Assembly: GCA_010093605.1 (NCBI GenBank)
Contig: MU004201.1
Span: 276,834-340,833 of the forward strand
Length of the DNA: 64,000 nucleotides
From: Lophium mytilinum
Lineage: Eukaryota > Ascomycota > Dothideomycetes > Mytilinidiales > Mytilinidiaceae
Direction: 5' to 3'
Shown: positions 34,480 through 45,230 of the stretch, one piece after another
How positions within the stretch are numbered: the stretch's first letter is position 1
Layout: each line of letters opens with the position of its first letter
Translations under genes and position numbers: made by a program
Notes under the pieces: model-generated
What the model was told of the DNA's origin: nothing
Seen by the model: the letters and a program-made list of their open reading frames with translations, nothing else
Database searches by the model: none

Positions 34480-36505
34480 AGATATAATTAAAGAACACCT
34501 TTACAGCGACACTAGAGTAGCTAATAAATTTATAGATACTACTTATGCGCACTAAATAAACTTCCCTACCCGCCCCTTACCTAAATTACAAATACTTGAA
34601 TTAGCTAACGGCTCTGCCGTCGCTAAAAAGATTACCCATGAAGCTCTTATTCCCATCGCTATTTAAGGCTATTAGAGCCGCAAATAGGCCTATATTACCG
34701 ACCTCGGCGACTATAATATTATCTTAGGCCTCCGCTAGTTCTAGCGCTACAACCCGGCTATTAACTAGGTTACCGGCAAGATTAACTTTATAAAAAAGAA
34801 ATATAATAGGATTTTCTATCCATATTACTGTTACTATATAAACAGCACTAATAGCGCTATTACCTACGTAAAAGGCTTAGCACTACCTAATTTTATATAT
34901 AATTATAATATTATACAGCCTTCTAATTCTATAGACTCTGCGCAATGTATAGGCGTTACAGCCTACCTTACTATGCGCCGTATAGCCGCTGTTAAAGAAG
35001 ACTAACTTAATAATTTACCTTAACACGTCGCAGCCGACCTCGCTAATACCTGCAAGGATTTCCTAACTTGTTCAAATCACCTCCAGGTCGTAGCTATGCA
35101 AACGAGCAACGTACCCGTTTACCTCCGCAAACTAGCTATACGCGATATTAAGAAGTTTATAGAAGTTAAGCAACACTATACTAAGAAGGAAACGTTTACT
35201 TAACTCCCCCCTAGTCTTTATAAATACGTCCGCATCTTTAACTAAGTTAATGTAGACAGCTTACCGCTATACTAACTAGGCATAGACTATAAGATTAACT
35301 AGGTTAATAGTATTAACCTAAGTAAACTACCTAAAGCCCGCCTGTATTCTATATCTGCTAATAAACTTTATATTATTAAGAAATAGCTTAATAATAATCT
35401 AGCTAAGGGCTACATTAGACGATTATAATTATAAGTCTCTTTACCTATCCTCCTTATACGCAAGCTAGGGGGCGGTGTCTAGTTCTGCGTTAACTATAGA
35501 GCCGTTAACGCCCTTACCGTTAAAACTTATTATCCTATACCCCTTATATAAGAGATACTTTACTATCTTAGAAAAGCTAAGTAGTTTACTAAGCTTAACA
35601 TTATTGCCGCCTTTAATAAAGTCTGTATGGCCCTAGGCTATAAGTATAAAATAGCTTTTGCAATACGCTATAGCGAATACAAGTCCCTTATTATACCTTT
35701 TAGCGTTATAGGAGGACTAGAAACCTTCTAGTCCTTTATTAATTAAATACTGTATAACTTCCTTAATACATTCTATATAGCGTACCTTAATAATATCCTT
35801 ATCTATATAGGAGGCTCTAAAGCTAAATATAAAGCTTACGTTATAGCTATACTTAAATAATTAGACGCAGCAGGCTTATATATTAACTTATCCAAGTGCG
35901 CGTTTAATTAAAAAGAAGTTACCTACTTAGAACTAATAATCTTAACTAACGGAATCCGCATAGATCTAGAGAAAGTTGCCGCCATCCTTAAATAGAACAC
36001 TCTAACCTGCATTAAGGACGTCTAAGCCTTTATCGGGCTGTCTAATCTTTACTAGCGATTTATATACGGGTTCTTATATATTATTAAACCTCTTACTAAT
36101 ATAATAAAGCTTTAAGAGGGATAGAAAAAAGCCCGCTTCTTATAGATAGAGGCCTATAAAAAGGCCTTCCGCGCGCTTAAGAAAGCGTTTATAGAAGTAC
36201 CCGTCCTTATGCACTTCTAATACGGTAAGAAGGTCTTCCTTAAAATAGACGTTTCGGATTACGTAATAGCCGGCGTTATATCCTAAATTAGACCTAACAG
36301 CCTACTATATCTAGTTGCCTTTTTCTCTTCTAAGATGTTACTAGCTAAATGCAACTACGAGATCTATAACAAAGAACTCCTTGCCGTAGTTATAGCTTTT
36401 GAAGAGTAGAGACCCGGGCTCGCGAGCGCTAACTCTAAAGACCTAACCAACATTCTTATAGATTACTATAATCTAGAATAGTTTATAACTACTAAGAAAC
36501 TTAAT
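34480..36505 (+). pseudogene. pol: Element D pol: protease, RT, truncated RNase H
   Basis: The protease is at about 34520-34760: F-I-D-T-T marks the mutated active site, and YNIILGLR is the later motif. RT is at about 35440-36080: the fingers read IRKLGGGV near 35455, and the catalytic box at 35783-35794 reads YLNN. RNase H starts at about 36230 (LKIDVSDYVIAGV) and keeps NYEIYNKELLAVV near 36360. It breaks at KKLNY (36505) where E begins. Integrase is missing. Confidence 0.8.
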
Positions 36506-36659
36506 TATTATCTCTTCTTCTTGCAAAGTCTACTCTAGGCAGCATAACGGCTACGGCCTTATCTTTAAAATATAATTAAGGTTATCCTCTCCTACTCTCT
36601 CTCCCCCCTTAGTAGACGTAATTCTTACTCCTATAACTATCCCGCCCTCTACTACTATA
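36505..36659 (+). repeat. Element E 5' LTR, truncated (155 of 247 bp)
   Basis: It matches 48885-49039 of the 3' LTR from ATTATCTCTTCTTCTT on and ends CTACTATA where the 3' LTR ends CTACCACA. The first 92 bp or so are absent and are replaced by element D sequence. Confidence 0.85.
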
Positions 36660-36663
36660 TAAA

Positions 36664-36681
36664 TGGCGACCAGCACAGGAC
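36664..36681 (+). promoter_or_regulatory. Possible primer-binding site of element E
   Basis: TGGCGACCAGCACAGGAC begins four bases after the LTR. TGG is the complement of a tRNA CCA end, and the position is right for minus-strand priming. The matching tRNA was not identified. Confidence 0.45.
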
Positions 36682-36969
36682 TTTAACAGTAATAGCCTCG
36701 TCCTTAGAAAAAGCAACTAGCTAAGTTTCTTATCTCCTTCTAAGTCTATAATAGAGACGTCTATCTATCTTTCCTAGTATTAGTTGTAAAGCAGTCTACG
36801 AATTAGCGGCAGTAGTGGCCTATTATTAGTTTAGCATTACTAGTCAGCCCGCAGCCTCTGCAGCCTGTTATTAGTCTTTCTAGTTTATATTAGCTATTAT
36901 ATTCTACATTAGCCGCCCCATACAGTTACAGCCTTACTATCTAGAATTAGTCCTGCCGTTTAGCTATAG

Positions 36970-37064
36970 TCTTTCCATTCTACTACAGTCTTTCCATTCT
37001 ACTACAGTCTTTCTATTCTACTACAGTCTTTCTATTCTACTACAGTCTTTCCATTCTACTACAG
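36970..37064 (+). repeat. Tandem repeat, 5 x 19 bp, in the element E leader
   Basis: Five copies of TCTTTCCATTCTACTACAG start at 36970, 36989, 37008, 37027 and 37046; two have a C-to-T change. They lie in the leader, about 0.6 kb before the gag start. Pyrimidine-rich relatives of the unit (CAGTCCTTCTATTTCA) occur in the second leader near 44960. Confidence 0.9.
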
Positions 37065-37652
37065 TCCTGCTATTTAGCCGCGGCCTCCCTGTTTGCATAG
37101 CGGCCTATAGCTGTGTTATCTTCGGGGCATCTAGGGGACCCTAAGAATTGCCAAGAAGGTTATTTACTTTTAAGGCTGCCCGCAGGCCTGTGCTTTCCTT
37201 AGTATTGGAACTATTAGCCGCACTCAGCAAAGCGGCTAAAGCGGCCGAAGCTAGGATACCGCTATTAGGCCCAGAATCAGCACCGGCCATTATACAGAGA
37301 CCTCCTGGCCAGTAGGATGGCTGCCCGGCAGCTAAGAGGCGACTATTACGGGCATCAGGCCCACCATCGGATGCAGTACCGATGGCCTTAGGAACGCCGG
37401 AGTCGACAGAGCGAGCGCCTATAGGGGGTGCGACTCGTAAGAACGGCCACGCGGAGGCCCCGGCTAAGGGAAGAAACGAAGTGGCGGTTACCACGGGCGC
37501 AGGCAGATGATATATTTAAGGAAGCGTTCCCTTAGGTCGGAAAGAAGACTTAGCAGCTCCTATCAGCCGTCTACTTGTTATCATTCCTGACTACTTCTAT
37601 TATTATCTCAGCCATCCGCGGATTCCTGGTCGCCCTCGCACCTATCGATAGA

Positions 37653-40438
37653 ATGGCGGACTTTACTACCTTTCCGCACCTAGCGGCAGTAGACGGAGAC
37701 AGCATTTTAACCTCTCGCCCGCTAGGTGAACACCATGAGGACCTTGCTCCTAAAGGGCAGGCCCGCGCGGAGCCTACTTAAGAATAGAGCACTAATCCTC
37801 CTCTATCTAACGCGATCATGAACCCGGCGTCCGAATCTTGTTTCTAGGGGCTAGGTATACCTTAGGCCACAGGTGCGCCCATGCCAACGGTACACCCGCA
37901 GGAAATCCGCATCATCCATCCGCTGCCTGGGCTTAGATCTCTAGAGTCCCCTCAGTTCACGGGCGTTAATGTTACTTAGTTCCTCCGTGACTTTAAAGAC
38001 ATGTGCTCTCGCTATTACGTTACAAGCGGTGATAATAAGATTAAGAAGATACTGGAATACTATAGCGAGCACATCAGGGAATGGCTTTAGACGACCCCGG
38101 AAATCACTTTGCCCTTCGCTGGTTGGACGGGCGTTGTACGCATGATAAAGAAGGAATTCCGTTTATAGAATAGCCACGCCAGGGTCGCTAAACTAGAGTT
38201 CCTGGAGGAATATGTGAAGGTGGCAAAGGCAAAACACGAGTCTGGGGAGATGTTTGATATTAAGCAGTACTGCCGCGAGTTCACTACCATCTCTTAGTAC
38301 GCTGTTACTGCCGGAAACCTAATAGACTATAAGCGCGGATATAAGTTTATTATGGGGCTCCTAAAGAAGTATCGCATGAAGGCCATAAGCAGGGCAAACG
38401 CTCTTGCTAATGACAGGACGACCTTCCACTTTAAGAAGCTGCGCCGTGCGGTCCTGGAAAGCTATCACGCTCTTCGGGGCGCTAAGCAGGTGGGAGAAAC
38501 GGATACGGACAGCGTCGCCCTGTTAGTGTCAGCATTTCAAGGAGAGCAGCTACCTGCCACCTTGGCATCACCAGCATCCGGCCAAGCGTCCTACGGAGGT
38601 GGCTATCATGCGCAGGAACCAGCAGCGGCAGCATCTACGGCGCCCATTGCGGTGCCAACCATCCGTTAACCAGCTCTATTAACGGATACGAACATAGATA
38701 TGATCACGGAACAGCTTCGAGGGCTAAAGCTCAACGCGGTAGAACTTACTAATTACATTTCCAAGTACCCGATGATTGATTAGGCCTTCCGGAACCCCAC
38801 TAATCTGCTCCGTGCCGGAAACGCTGCTGCCGTTTAAGTCGTTCCAGCAGCACGCGCTATGCCAGCTCGGGAATCTACTGCACCGCTAACGCGTCCTCCT
38901 TAGCAGTACGGTAGCTATAGCGGAGGTGCCGCCGCACAGAGACCTGGAGTAATGGAATGCTTCGGATACGGAGAAGTAGGCTACGTCTGGGGACGCTGTC
39001 CGCAGATTGAGCGCCTTGTGGAATTCAACCTGGTGCACTTGGATGGCTATCGCCTAGTTCCTGGAAGGAAGGGCCATCCTGTTAGCGACTTTGAATGAAT
39101 GCTGGAACGTAATCGCGTATAATATGTTAAGGACATGATTATTAGGAACCGTGGCGATCTAGAAAAGCCAGCACCTTCCTCTACCGCTGCTCCTACAGCC
39201 ACGGGAGGCCAGGTCACCGCAGTTAGTGTAGGCTTCCAAGAGGCCTACGCGGAGGATGGAGAGGAAGAAGAATTAGGCCAGAACTGGGAAGATGAATTTG
39301 GCGTGCAGGACCTTTTAGTTGACTACAGCGTCAGCGCAGTAGCCAACAACACTAGAGGAAAGGCCCCCGTGCGTGCTCCTGTGCAGGGAGGGTCGAGAGT
39401 ATAGAAACTAACAAACGGTCCGCAAAAGGCGACTGTAAGGACCTCTAGGCCTGGAGATTACGCGATGCTAGGACGGGCCCTTAAGGAACAGGACGGTGAA
39501 CGTTCTCAAATAATGGACTACAAGGCTGGGCCCCAACAGGGTGATGGAGGTTAGCCCCGTCCGCCGCGAGTGAAGCCCGTACGAATAATGGACCTTCTAA
39601 GGCAGAAGGCCGCCCTAATGACGGGAATCGTGGAGAACATGATAACGGCCACGGTGGAGATGTTAATTGCCGATATGCTCGTGCATATGCCTAATGCTGC
39701 AAAGCTATTCTTTAAGCCGCTAAGCCCTAATCTGGCGGAACCTATACAATAAGAACAGCAACAAATGATCTAGCAGCAGCTATCGCAGCCACGATTTGGG
39801 CCCGGAATACGTACTATTGGCGAAGTGGCATCTATTAATGCTCGATACTTCCCCGCCGCGGATATAGCTGGAATGAATGCCAGCGAGATACTGTGTATAG
39901 AAACAGATGCAGGCTTTACTAGGTATTGTAGGCCGTGCCCGCAAGCATAAATTACTATCGGAAAGGGACGGTTAAGCGCGTTAGTTGATTCTGGAGCAGA
40001 AATGAACATCATTTAGGAAAATGGGGCCCGAAGAATAGGCCTACCGATTGACAGTCTTCCAGGGGAAATGGCTAGAGGAGTGATGACGGCCGCAAACGGT
40101 ACGACTACCGGCTTCTCTGGCGTCATACGCCGTGCCGACGTTAGTATTAGTGGCGTCACTACTCCAACTAACTTTGTAGTGGTTTAAGATATAAACTACG
40201 ACGTAATTCTCGGCGAGCCGTGGTTATGTTAGGTTAGCCTGGAAACGAAACGAACGCCAGCAGGAGGAGTGACCTGCCTTATTACTGCCCCGAACGGGTC
40301 AATCCGCACGAGCTTCACGGCCATTTATAAAGAAGTAGGCTTCCTCCGTCCCGATGAATCTATGGAGGTGGGGGGGACGCGATTTAAGAGTATAGGCGCC
40401 AGCATTATTAGTGCGGGAAACGCCATGCCGGGGCAATA
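37653..40438 (+). pseudogene. gag: Element E gag-protease
   Basis: It is one frame. The start at 37653 (MADFTTFPHL) is preferred; an in-frame ATG at 37575 is possible. A gag capsid core lies at about 37940-38500 (PQFTGVNVT, FLRDFKDMCSRYYV). Then comes a CCHC knuckle at 38958-38999 with the exact spacing but Tyr in place of the second Cys and of the His. An acidic segment follows (about 39230-39320). An aspartic protease has D-S-G-A-E at 39987-40001 and DVILGEPWL near 40205. Gag and protease share one frame; pol is in the -1 frame. Interrupted by TAG, TAA and one TGA (39096). Confidence 0.8.
40370..40376 (+). promoter_or_regulatory. Candidate -1 frameshift site (seven Gs) between protease and pol of E
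   Basis: The gag-protease frame reads GTG GGG GGG ACG, so G GGG GGG fits the X XXY YYZ phase. The -1 frame entered here continues into RT with only TAA/TAG breaks, while the gag frame ends at the TAA at 40436. An ordinary indel in a G run is the alternative. Confidence 0.45.
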
Positions 40439-43400
40439 ACCAGTGTTGCTTCGGTAAGTGCTAGTATTCCGGTATTAGATCTCCCACCGTCCGGGGAGAA
40501 CCCTATGGAGGCCAGGCACAGCACGGCGGACGTCTTCGGGTGGAGGAAGTTACCGTTGGAAGCTCGACAGCGAGATGTGGAGAGCGCAAGAAAGAAGACG
40601 GATGCTACGCACGTGTTTGTGGCACGAGCAAATGGCTTATGCTATTAATTAATAAGGGAAACAGACCTCTTTAGAATGCAGATAGAGATGCGGCAGCAGG
40701 ACGTTAGACGCCAACAGCTTAACGGTACTGCTAAATATCGACAACGCAGCGCTAACGTTGCTACGCTGTACAAACGAAAAGCGGACAAGGTGCGGCCAGT
40801 TGATTCCTCGGAACAGGATTGCGTGGGTTTAGGGGGAATTAGGGAATGGAAGGAGAGGGCCAAGCAGCGCCAACAGTTGTTGCTTAATGAATAGCAGGCC
40901 GCGGGCCATAACCTACCCACCGGGCGTTTCGACGATGTGCTGGAGGCACGCTATGCGCCGTTTCCCTGTGGAACTCGGCTAACGGACGAACGCATGAAGA
41001 AGCTTCTAGTTGGAACCCACTTGAAGTCTCAGGAACTTAAGCTGCTAAAGGAAATGCTGCACCGATAAGAGGGGGCCCTATTGTTCGATTTCACAGAGAT
41101 GGGGCGTGTTCATCCTAACGTCGCGCCGCCACAAAAGATCAGGACTGTCCCTCACAATGCCTGGCAGGCAAAGCCCTTTCCCGTTCCAAGGAAGCTCCAA
41201 GAGACCGTGACGGAAATGGTGAGGGAGAGGCTCGAGAAGGGAACCCTAGAACCGTGTTAAAGCCCGTGTAGGAACCCATGGTTCCTTATAAAAAAGAAGG
41301 ATAGGAAGTATCGCCTTATTAACGCGGCAATGAAGATTAATGCTGTTACTATTCGGGACGCCAACTTACCGCCAACTGCGGATAAGTACTCTGAGGAGTT
41401 TGCATGCTGCAAGGTCCTCTCGCTTATTAATTTCTTCTCCAGCTACGATTAGATACCCCTAGACCCGGAGAGCCGTAATCTTACTGCATTTATAACGAGC
41501 CTAGGCCTAATGCGTTAGACGACACTACCGCAGGGAGGAACGAACTCAGTCGCGCAGTTCGTGCGCATCATCCTTGAGATTCTTAGCGATCACGTTCCTA
41601 CAATTGCGCTACCCTTCCTGGACGACATAGGCGTAAAGGGGCCCAAAACGACTTACGGGAACGAAGAATTAATGCCGGGCATCCGGCGCTACGTGATGGA
41701 GCACATTCAGAACCTGGACGCCGTCCTGGCTGATCTCGAACGGGCCGGATGCACTATCAGCGGTGCCAAATCCTTCTTCTGCGTGGAGGAGGTCGTAATC
41801 GTCGGGTATAAGTGCAATGGGACGGGAAGGCATCCGAATAACGATAAGGTTGAAAAGATCGTTAATTGGAAGCCGTGCAATTTAGTGACAGCAGTGCGGG
41901 CCTTTCTAGGTATTTGCACGTACTTTCGCATATAGATTAAAGGATACGTAAGCGTTGCTAAGCCCCTCTTTCGGCTGACTAAAGTAACCGTGAGATTCGT
42001 ATGGGGACCTAAGCAGGCTAGGGCGATGGAGTCGTTGAAAAGGATGCTAACTTCCGCGCCTGCGCTGGTTAGCCTTGACTTCAGTGACGGGGCAGGAGAA
42101 ATCATACTCGCCGTAGATGCTAGCACCGGCGGATAGGGGTGCTGTTTAATGCAGCTTGACGCTGAAGGACGGCAGCACCCTGTGCGATACAAAAGTGGCA
42201 TCTAGTTATCGGCGGAACGGAAGTATAATGCTGGGAAACTTAAATGCAGAGCACTACTACTATTACTAAAGAAGCTTCGCCGATACCTCTACGGGGCAAC
42301 ATTTACGGTGGAAACGGATGCAAAAACGCTAGTGGCTCAACTTAACAGGGCTGCGACGGATCTTCCCGGCTCTTTGATAACACGGTGGCTGGCCTAGATA
42401 CAGCTATGGGACTTCTAGGTTCGTCACGTACCTGGGAAAAGAAACGGCGCTGCAGACAGGCTCTCTTAACGTCCTCCGGATAATGATAAGGTCCTGGAGG
42501 AACTATATGAGGACATTGATGCATTCATTAATAGTAAGATTGGAGCCGTAAGATTCGACATCTCCCCGGCGGCAGCGGGGCATGCAGAGGATGCCACAGA
42601 GGAGGTGTATAATGCGCAGCTGGCAGAGGGGTATTTAGAGGAATCGGAGCGTATCGCCGCCTGGCTAACAATAATGCAACGCCCCGCAGGCATGGATCGA
42701 AAGGAATATCGCTCGTTTAAGAAGAACGCCTGCCGATTCGTTGTTCGAGAGCGCTACCTCTTCCGCCGTCAATCTAAAAACGTGCCTATTCAACGGGTTA
42801 TTGATGACCCGGAGCTGCGCAAGGAGACCATTAGAAATCTCCATAACGATGGGGCTTATCGCGGGCGAGAAGGGACGTACCAGCGAATAGCTTACAGATA
42901 CTGGTGGCTAAACCTCTAGCAGGAAGTCTGCACCTTCGTTACTAGCTGCAAGGAGTGCTAAAGTCGAGCATTAAACCGTACGCAAGAGGCCTTGCATCCT
43001 ACTTGGGAGAGTGTGCTGTGGGAACGGGTATTAATTGACATCGTTAAGCTGCCAACCTGCAGAGGTTTCCAATTTATCATCGTCGCCCGAGAATACGTCT
43101 CTGGTTGGGTAGAGGCTCGTGCTCTGCGGAAGGCCGACTTAAAATCTGTTGCAAAATTCCTATACGAGGACGTTATCACGCGCTACGGTCTAATGGGGAG
43201 GCTAAACGTTAATGGTGGAGGAGAAAATATGGGGGAAGTGCTCTAGATGCTCGCACTCTATAGCGTTAAACGCGTCCAGGCCTCGGCGTATTACCCAGAG
43301 GCTTAGAGCCTCATTAAGCGCGGCCATCGCCCTATCCTAGACGCCCTGGTAAAGATGGGAGGAGACTAACCACAGAATCTCTTCGCCGTACTATGGGCAG

Positions 43401-44460
43401 ACAGAACGACTATGCGCATTAGCACGGGCATAACTCCAGCCAGAATGCTCTTTGGGCAAGAGTATATCCTTCTAATCGACCTCGCCATCCCAACCTGGCA
43501 GGCACTCCCGTGGAATACCGTGCGCACTACTGCGGATCTCCTTGAGCTGCGCGCTCGCCAATTGCAACGTCGCAAGGAGGACGTTAAGGAGGCTGTGGCT
43601 CGGACTATACGCCACCGTCTGAATAACAAGGAGGAATTTAACGGCCGGAAGCATATACGGGAGGCCGGGTACGCAGCTGGCGATATAGTACTTCTCTGGG
43701 ACAGCGTGCGAGAGAAGGATATAAGTAGAGCTAGGAAGCTAAGCCCCCGATGGCTAGGCCCTTTCCGCGTTTGAGATGGGACCGCCATGGGATCCTACCA
43801 GCTCGAGGAGCTTGATGGCATAAAGTTCCGCGGCAGAACGCCTAGCAGTTGCCTGAAGTTGTTTATCTAGAGGGACCCTAATAGCGTGGCGGCTAAAGAC
43901 CGCCTAGAGAGAATAGGGACAGCTCCGGAGGACGACGCCCCGAACGAGGCGTGGTGGGAACCTATTAATCCCGCGTATAACGAGCGGCCGCCCGCTCTTA
44001 ATAGTACTTCTGTTCCTAAAGCAATTACAGATGAGCCTGACTTTAAACAAGAGCTGCCTCCGCGCCTGCAGCATGAAGTCCGCATTACGATCCCGCAGGC
44101 GTTTAACCGGGATAAATACCAGGCCTTTAATGATAACGGGGCGCCCGTGCTGCCTGCGCCCATAGCCCCTTAGCCTAGTGTTTGTATTGTTCCCCTAGTA
44201 AACTTTAATCCCGACGAGTATACGCGCTTTAAGGAGGAGGACCTTATTAATTTTTCCAATTTAGATTGATTCCTGCGCGCGTGCAACTTGCTACCTAGGT
44301 ATTTAATTCGGGGGCGTTCGATTATGGGACAATCTCGTAGGTGGGGAGGAGGACCTGAGCCGTGCCTGCTCATCGTTAGCAAGTTGCAAAAACCTGGGTT
44401 TGACCTCACGCCCTCACCCTATTACGACTTCACGACGTTTTCCTTAGTTTCCGTTTCCTG
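40377..44460 (+). pseudogene. pol: Element E pol: RT, RNase H, integrase (no chromodomain)
   Basis: RT is at about 41150-41940: FLIKKKDRKYRLINAAMK near 41290, and an intact FLDD box at 41615-41626. RNase H is at about 42080-42460: VDAST and ETDAKTL are kept, and CRAL is preceded by K where E is expected (about 42244). In the integrase zinc region (42842-42960) the first His and both Cys are kept and the second His has become Tyr (42857-42859). In the integrase core Asp is at 43037-43039, the second Asp reads Asn (43211-43213), and Glu reads Lys (43316-43318), each explained by one TG-to-TA change. The C-terminal DNA-binding part includes PRWLGPFRV (43747-43773). A Pro-rich tail follows, without a chromodomain. 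Confidence 0.85.
44338..44349 (+). promoter_or_regulatory. Internal copy of the element E polypurine motif (TAGGTGGGGAGG)
   Basis: The same 12 bases occur at 48572-48583 and at 48779-48790 next to the 3' LTR. This copy lies just after pol, preceded by GGGACAATCTCG, which resembles GGGACGACTCC before the terminal copy. Confidence 0.7.
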
Positions 44461-45230
44461 AGGTAATGCGCGGGCAAGGTAGAAGTGATGGTATTGTGCG
44501 GATTGGCGCCAGAAGAGACTGCTAATAAGGCGGTGAGCGACCTGGCTAATCAAGAGTTTTCGTGTCGGATTCTGCCGTAACATGAAAACTTGTAATTGGC
44601 TGGATTAGACATTACGTTTACTGCCTAGTCCGGATAGCAGTATATTCCGTCCCGCTAACCGCATATCTATTACTACTATCACTACTATTACCGCCCACCT
44701 CTCCTTTCTACCTATAACCTCTTCCTCTTTCTATTTAAGCCTTTTAAGTTCTATATAGCCTTAACCACCAGCAAGAATAAGTCCTGCTGCACGCCAGAAG
44801 CTGCCTGCGCAGCCTAAGAGTGCCTACTCTTAATAACGCTATCCACGGTTGTTGCAGACTACCCAATCTTGCTTACAGACTACTTATTCCTGTATGCAGC
44901 CTTACCATGCTCCTCTAGTCTTCGTAAGAACAACTGCACGAGCAACCTTACTATCTACAGTCCTTCTATTTCACCTTCAGTCCTACCACCCTACTTCAGC
45001 CTTTCTTCCTTAAGCTAAGGACGGAGCGCACGCCGCTCACCGCCTCTCTGCCAAAGAGACACCGCCAGTATCGTGCCTCCCCTCTTAAGAACCTCACCTT
45101 CTTCTGCTTTCCTCCTTAGCTCCTGTCAGTTAATTATTAGCTGCCGTCCTCCTCTAGCGCTTTAAGCCTTCTCCATTCTGTCCGCCCTCCAGCACCATCT
45201 GCCAGATCCATCGCCAACGAGCCGCCCGCA
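44461..45230 (+). promoter_or_regulatory. Intergenic region with possible promoter for the element E cargo gene
   Basis: There is no coding signal. Long pyrimidine-rich runs (CCTCTTCCTCTTTC at 44718-44731) are followed by TATTTAAG (44732-44739) and a roughly 490-bp C/T-rich leader ending at the cargo start codon. CT-rich tracts near a TATA-like box are usual in fungal promoters. The region therefore suggests an independent transcript, but that is inference. Confidence 0.4.

Larger units (their letters stand above)
23153..36505 (+). mobile_element. Element D: Ty3/gypsy inserted in B2, 3' end deleted, interrupted by C1
   Basis: D starts with a TATAATAG (expected TGTAATAG) LTR edge inside the RT of B2. 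It runs through gag, protease and RT, and stops at about 36505 inside RNase H, where the truncated LTR of E begins. Its 3' half and 3' LTR are missing. Its gag is split by the minus-strand element C1 (24103-32316), and the 5-bp sequence CTAAC is duplicated around that insertion. It is heavily RIP-mutated. Confidence 0.8.
36660..37652 (+). other. Element E leader upstream of gag
   Basis: About 1 kb, holding the possible primer site and the 5 x 19 bp repeat. A 117-codon open frame on the minus strand (37494-37141) has no recognisable domain and is probably chance in GC-rich sequence. The gag frame is open a little upstream of the chosen start (from 37575). Confidence 0.5.

Noticed and set aside
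37141-37494. 117-codon minus-strand open frame in the leader of E
   Set aside because: No recognisable domain, opposite to all other genes of E; GC-rich sequence with RIP stops on the plus strand easily leaves such frames open.
41707-42201. 164-codon minus-strand frame over E RNase H, and 43366-43788 minus
   Set aside because: Antisense shadows of pol, which shows the catalytic motifs on the plus strand.
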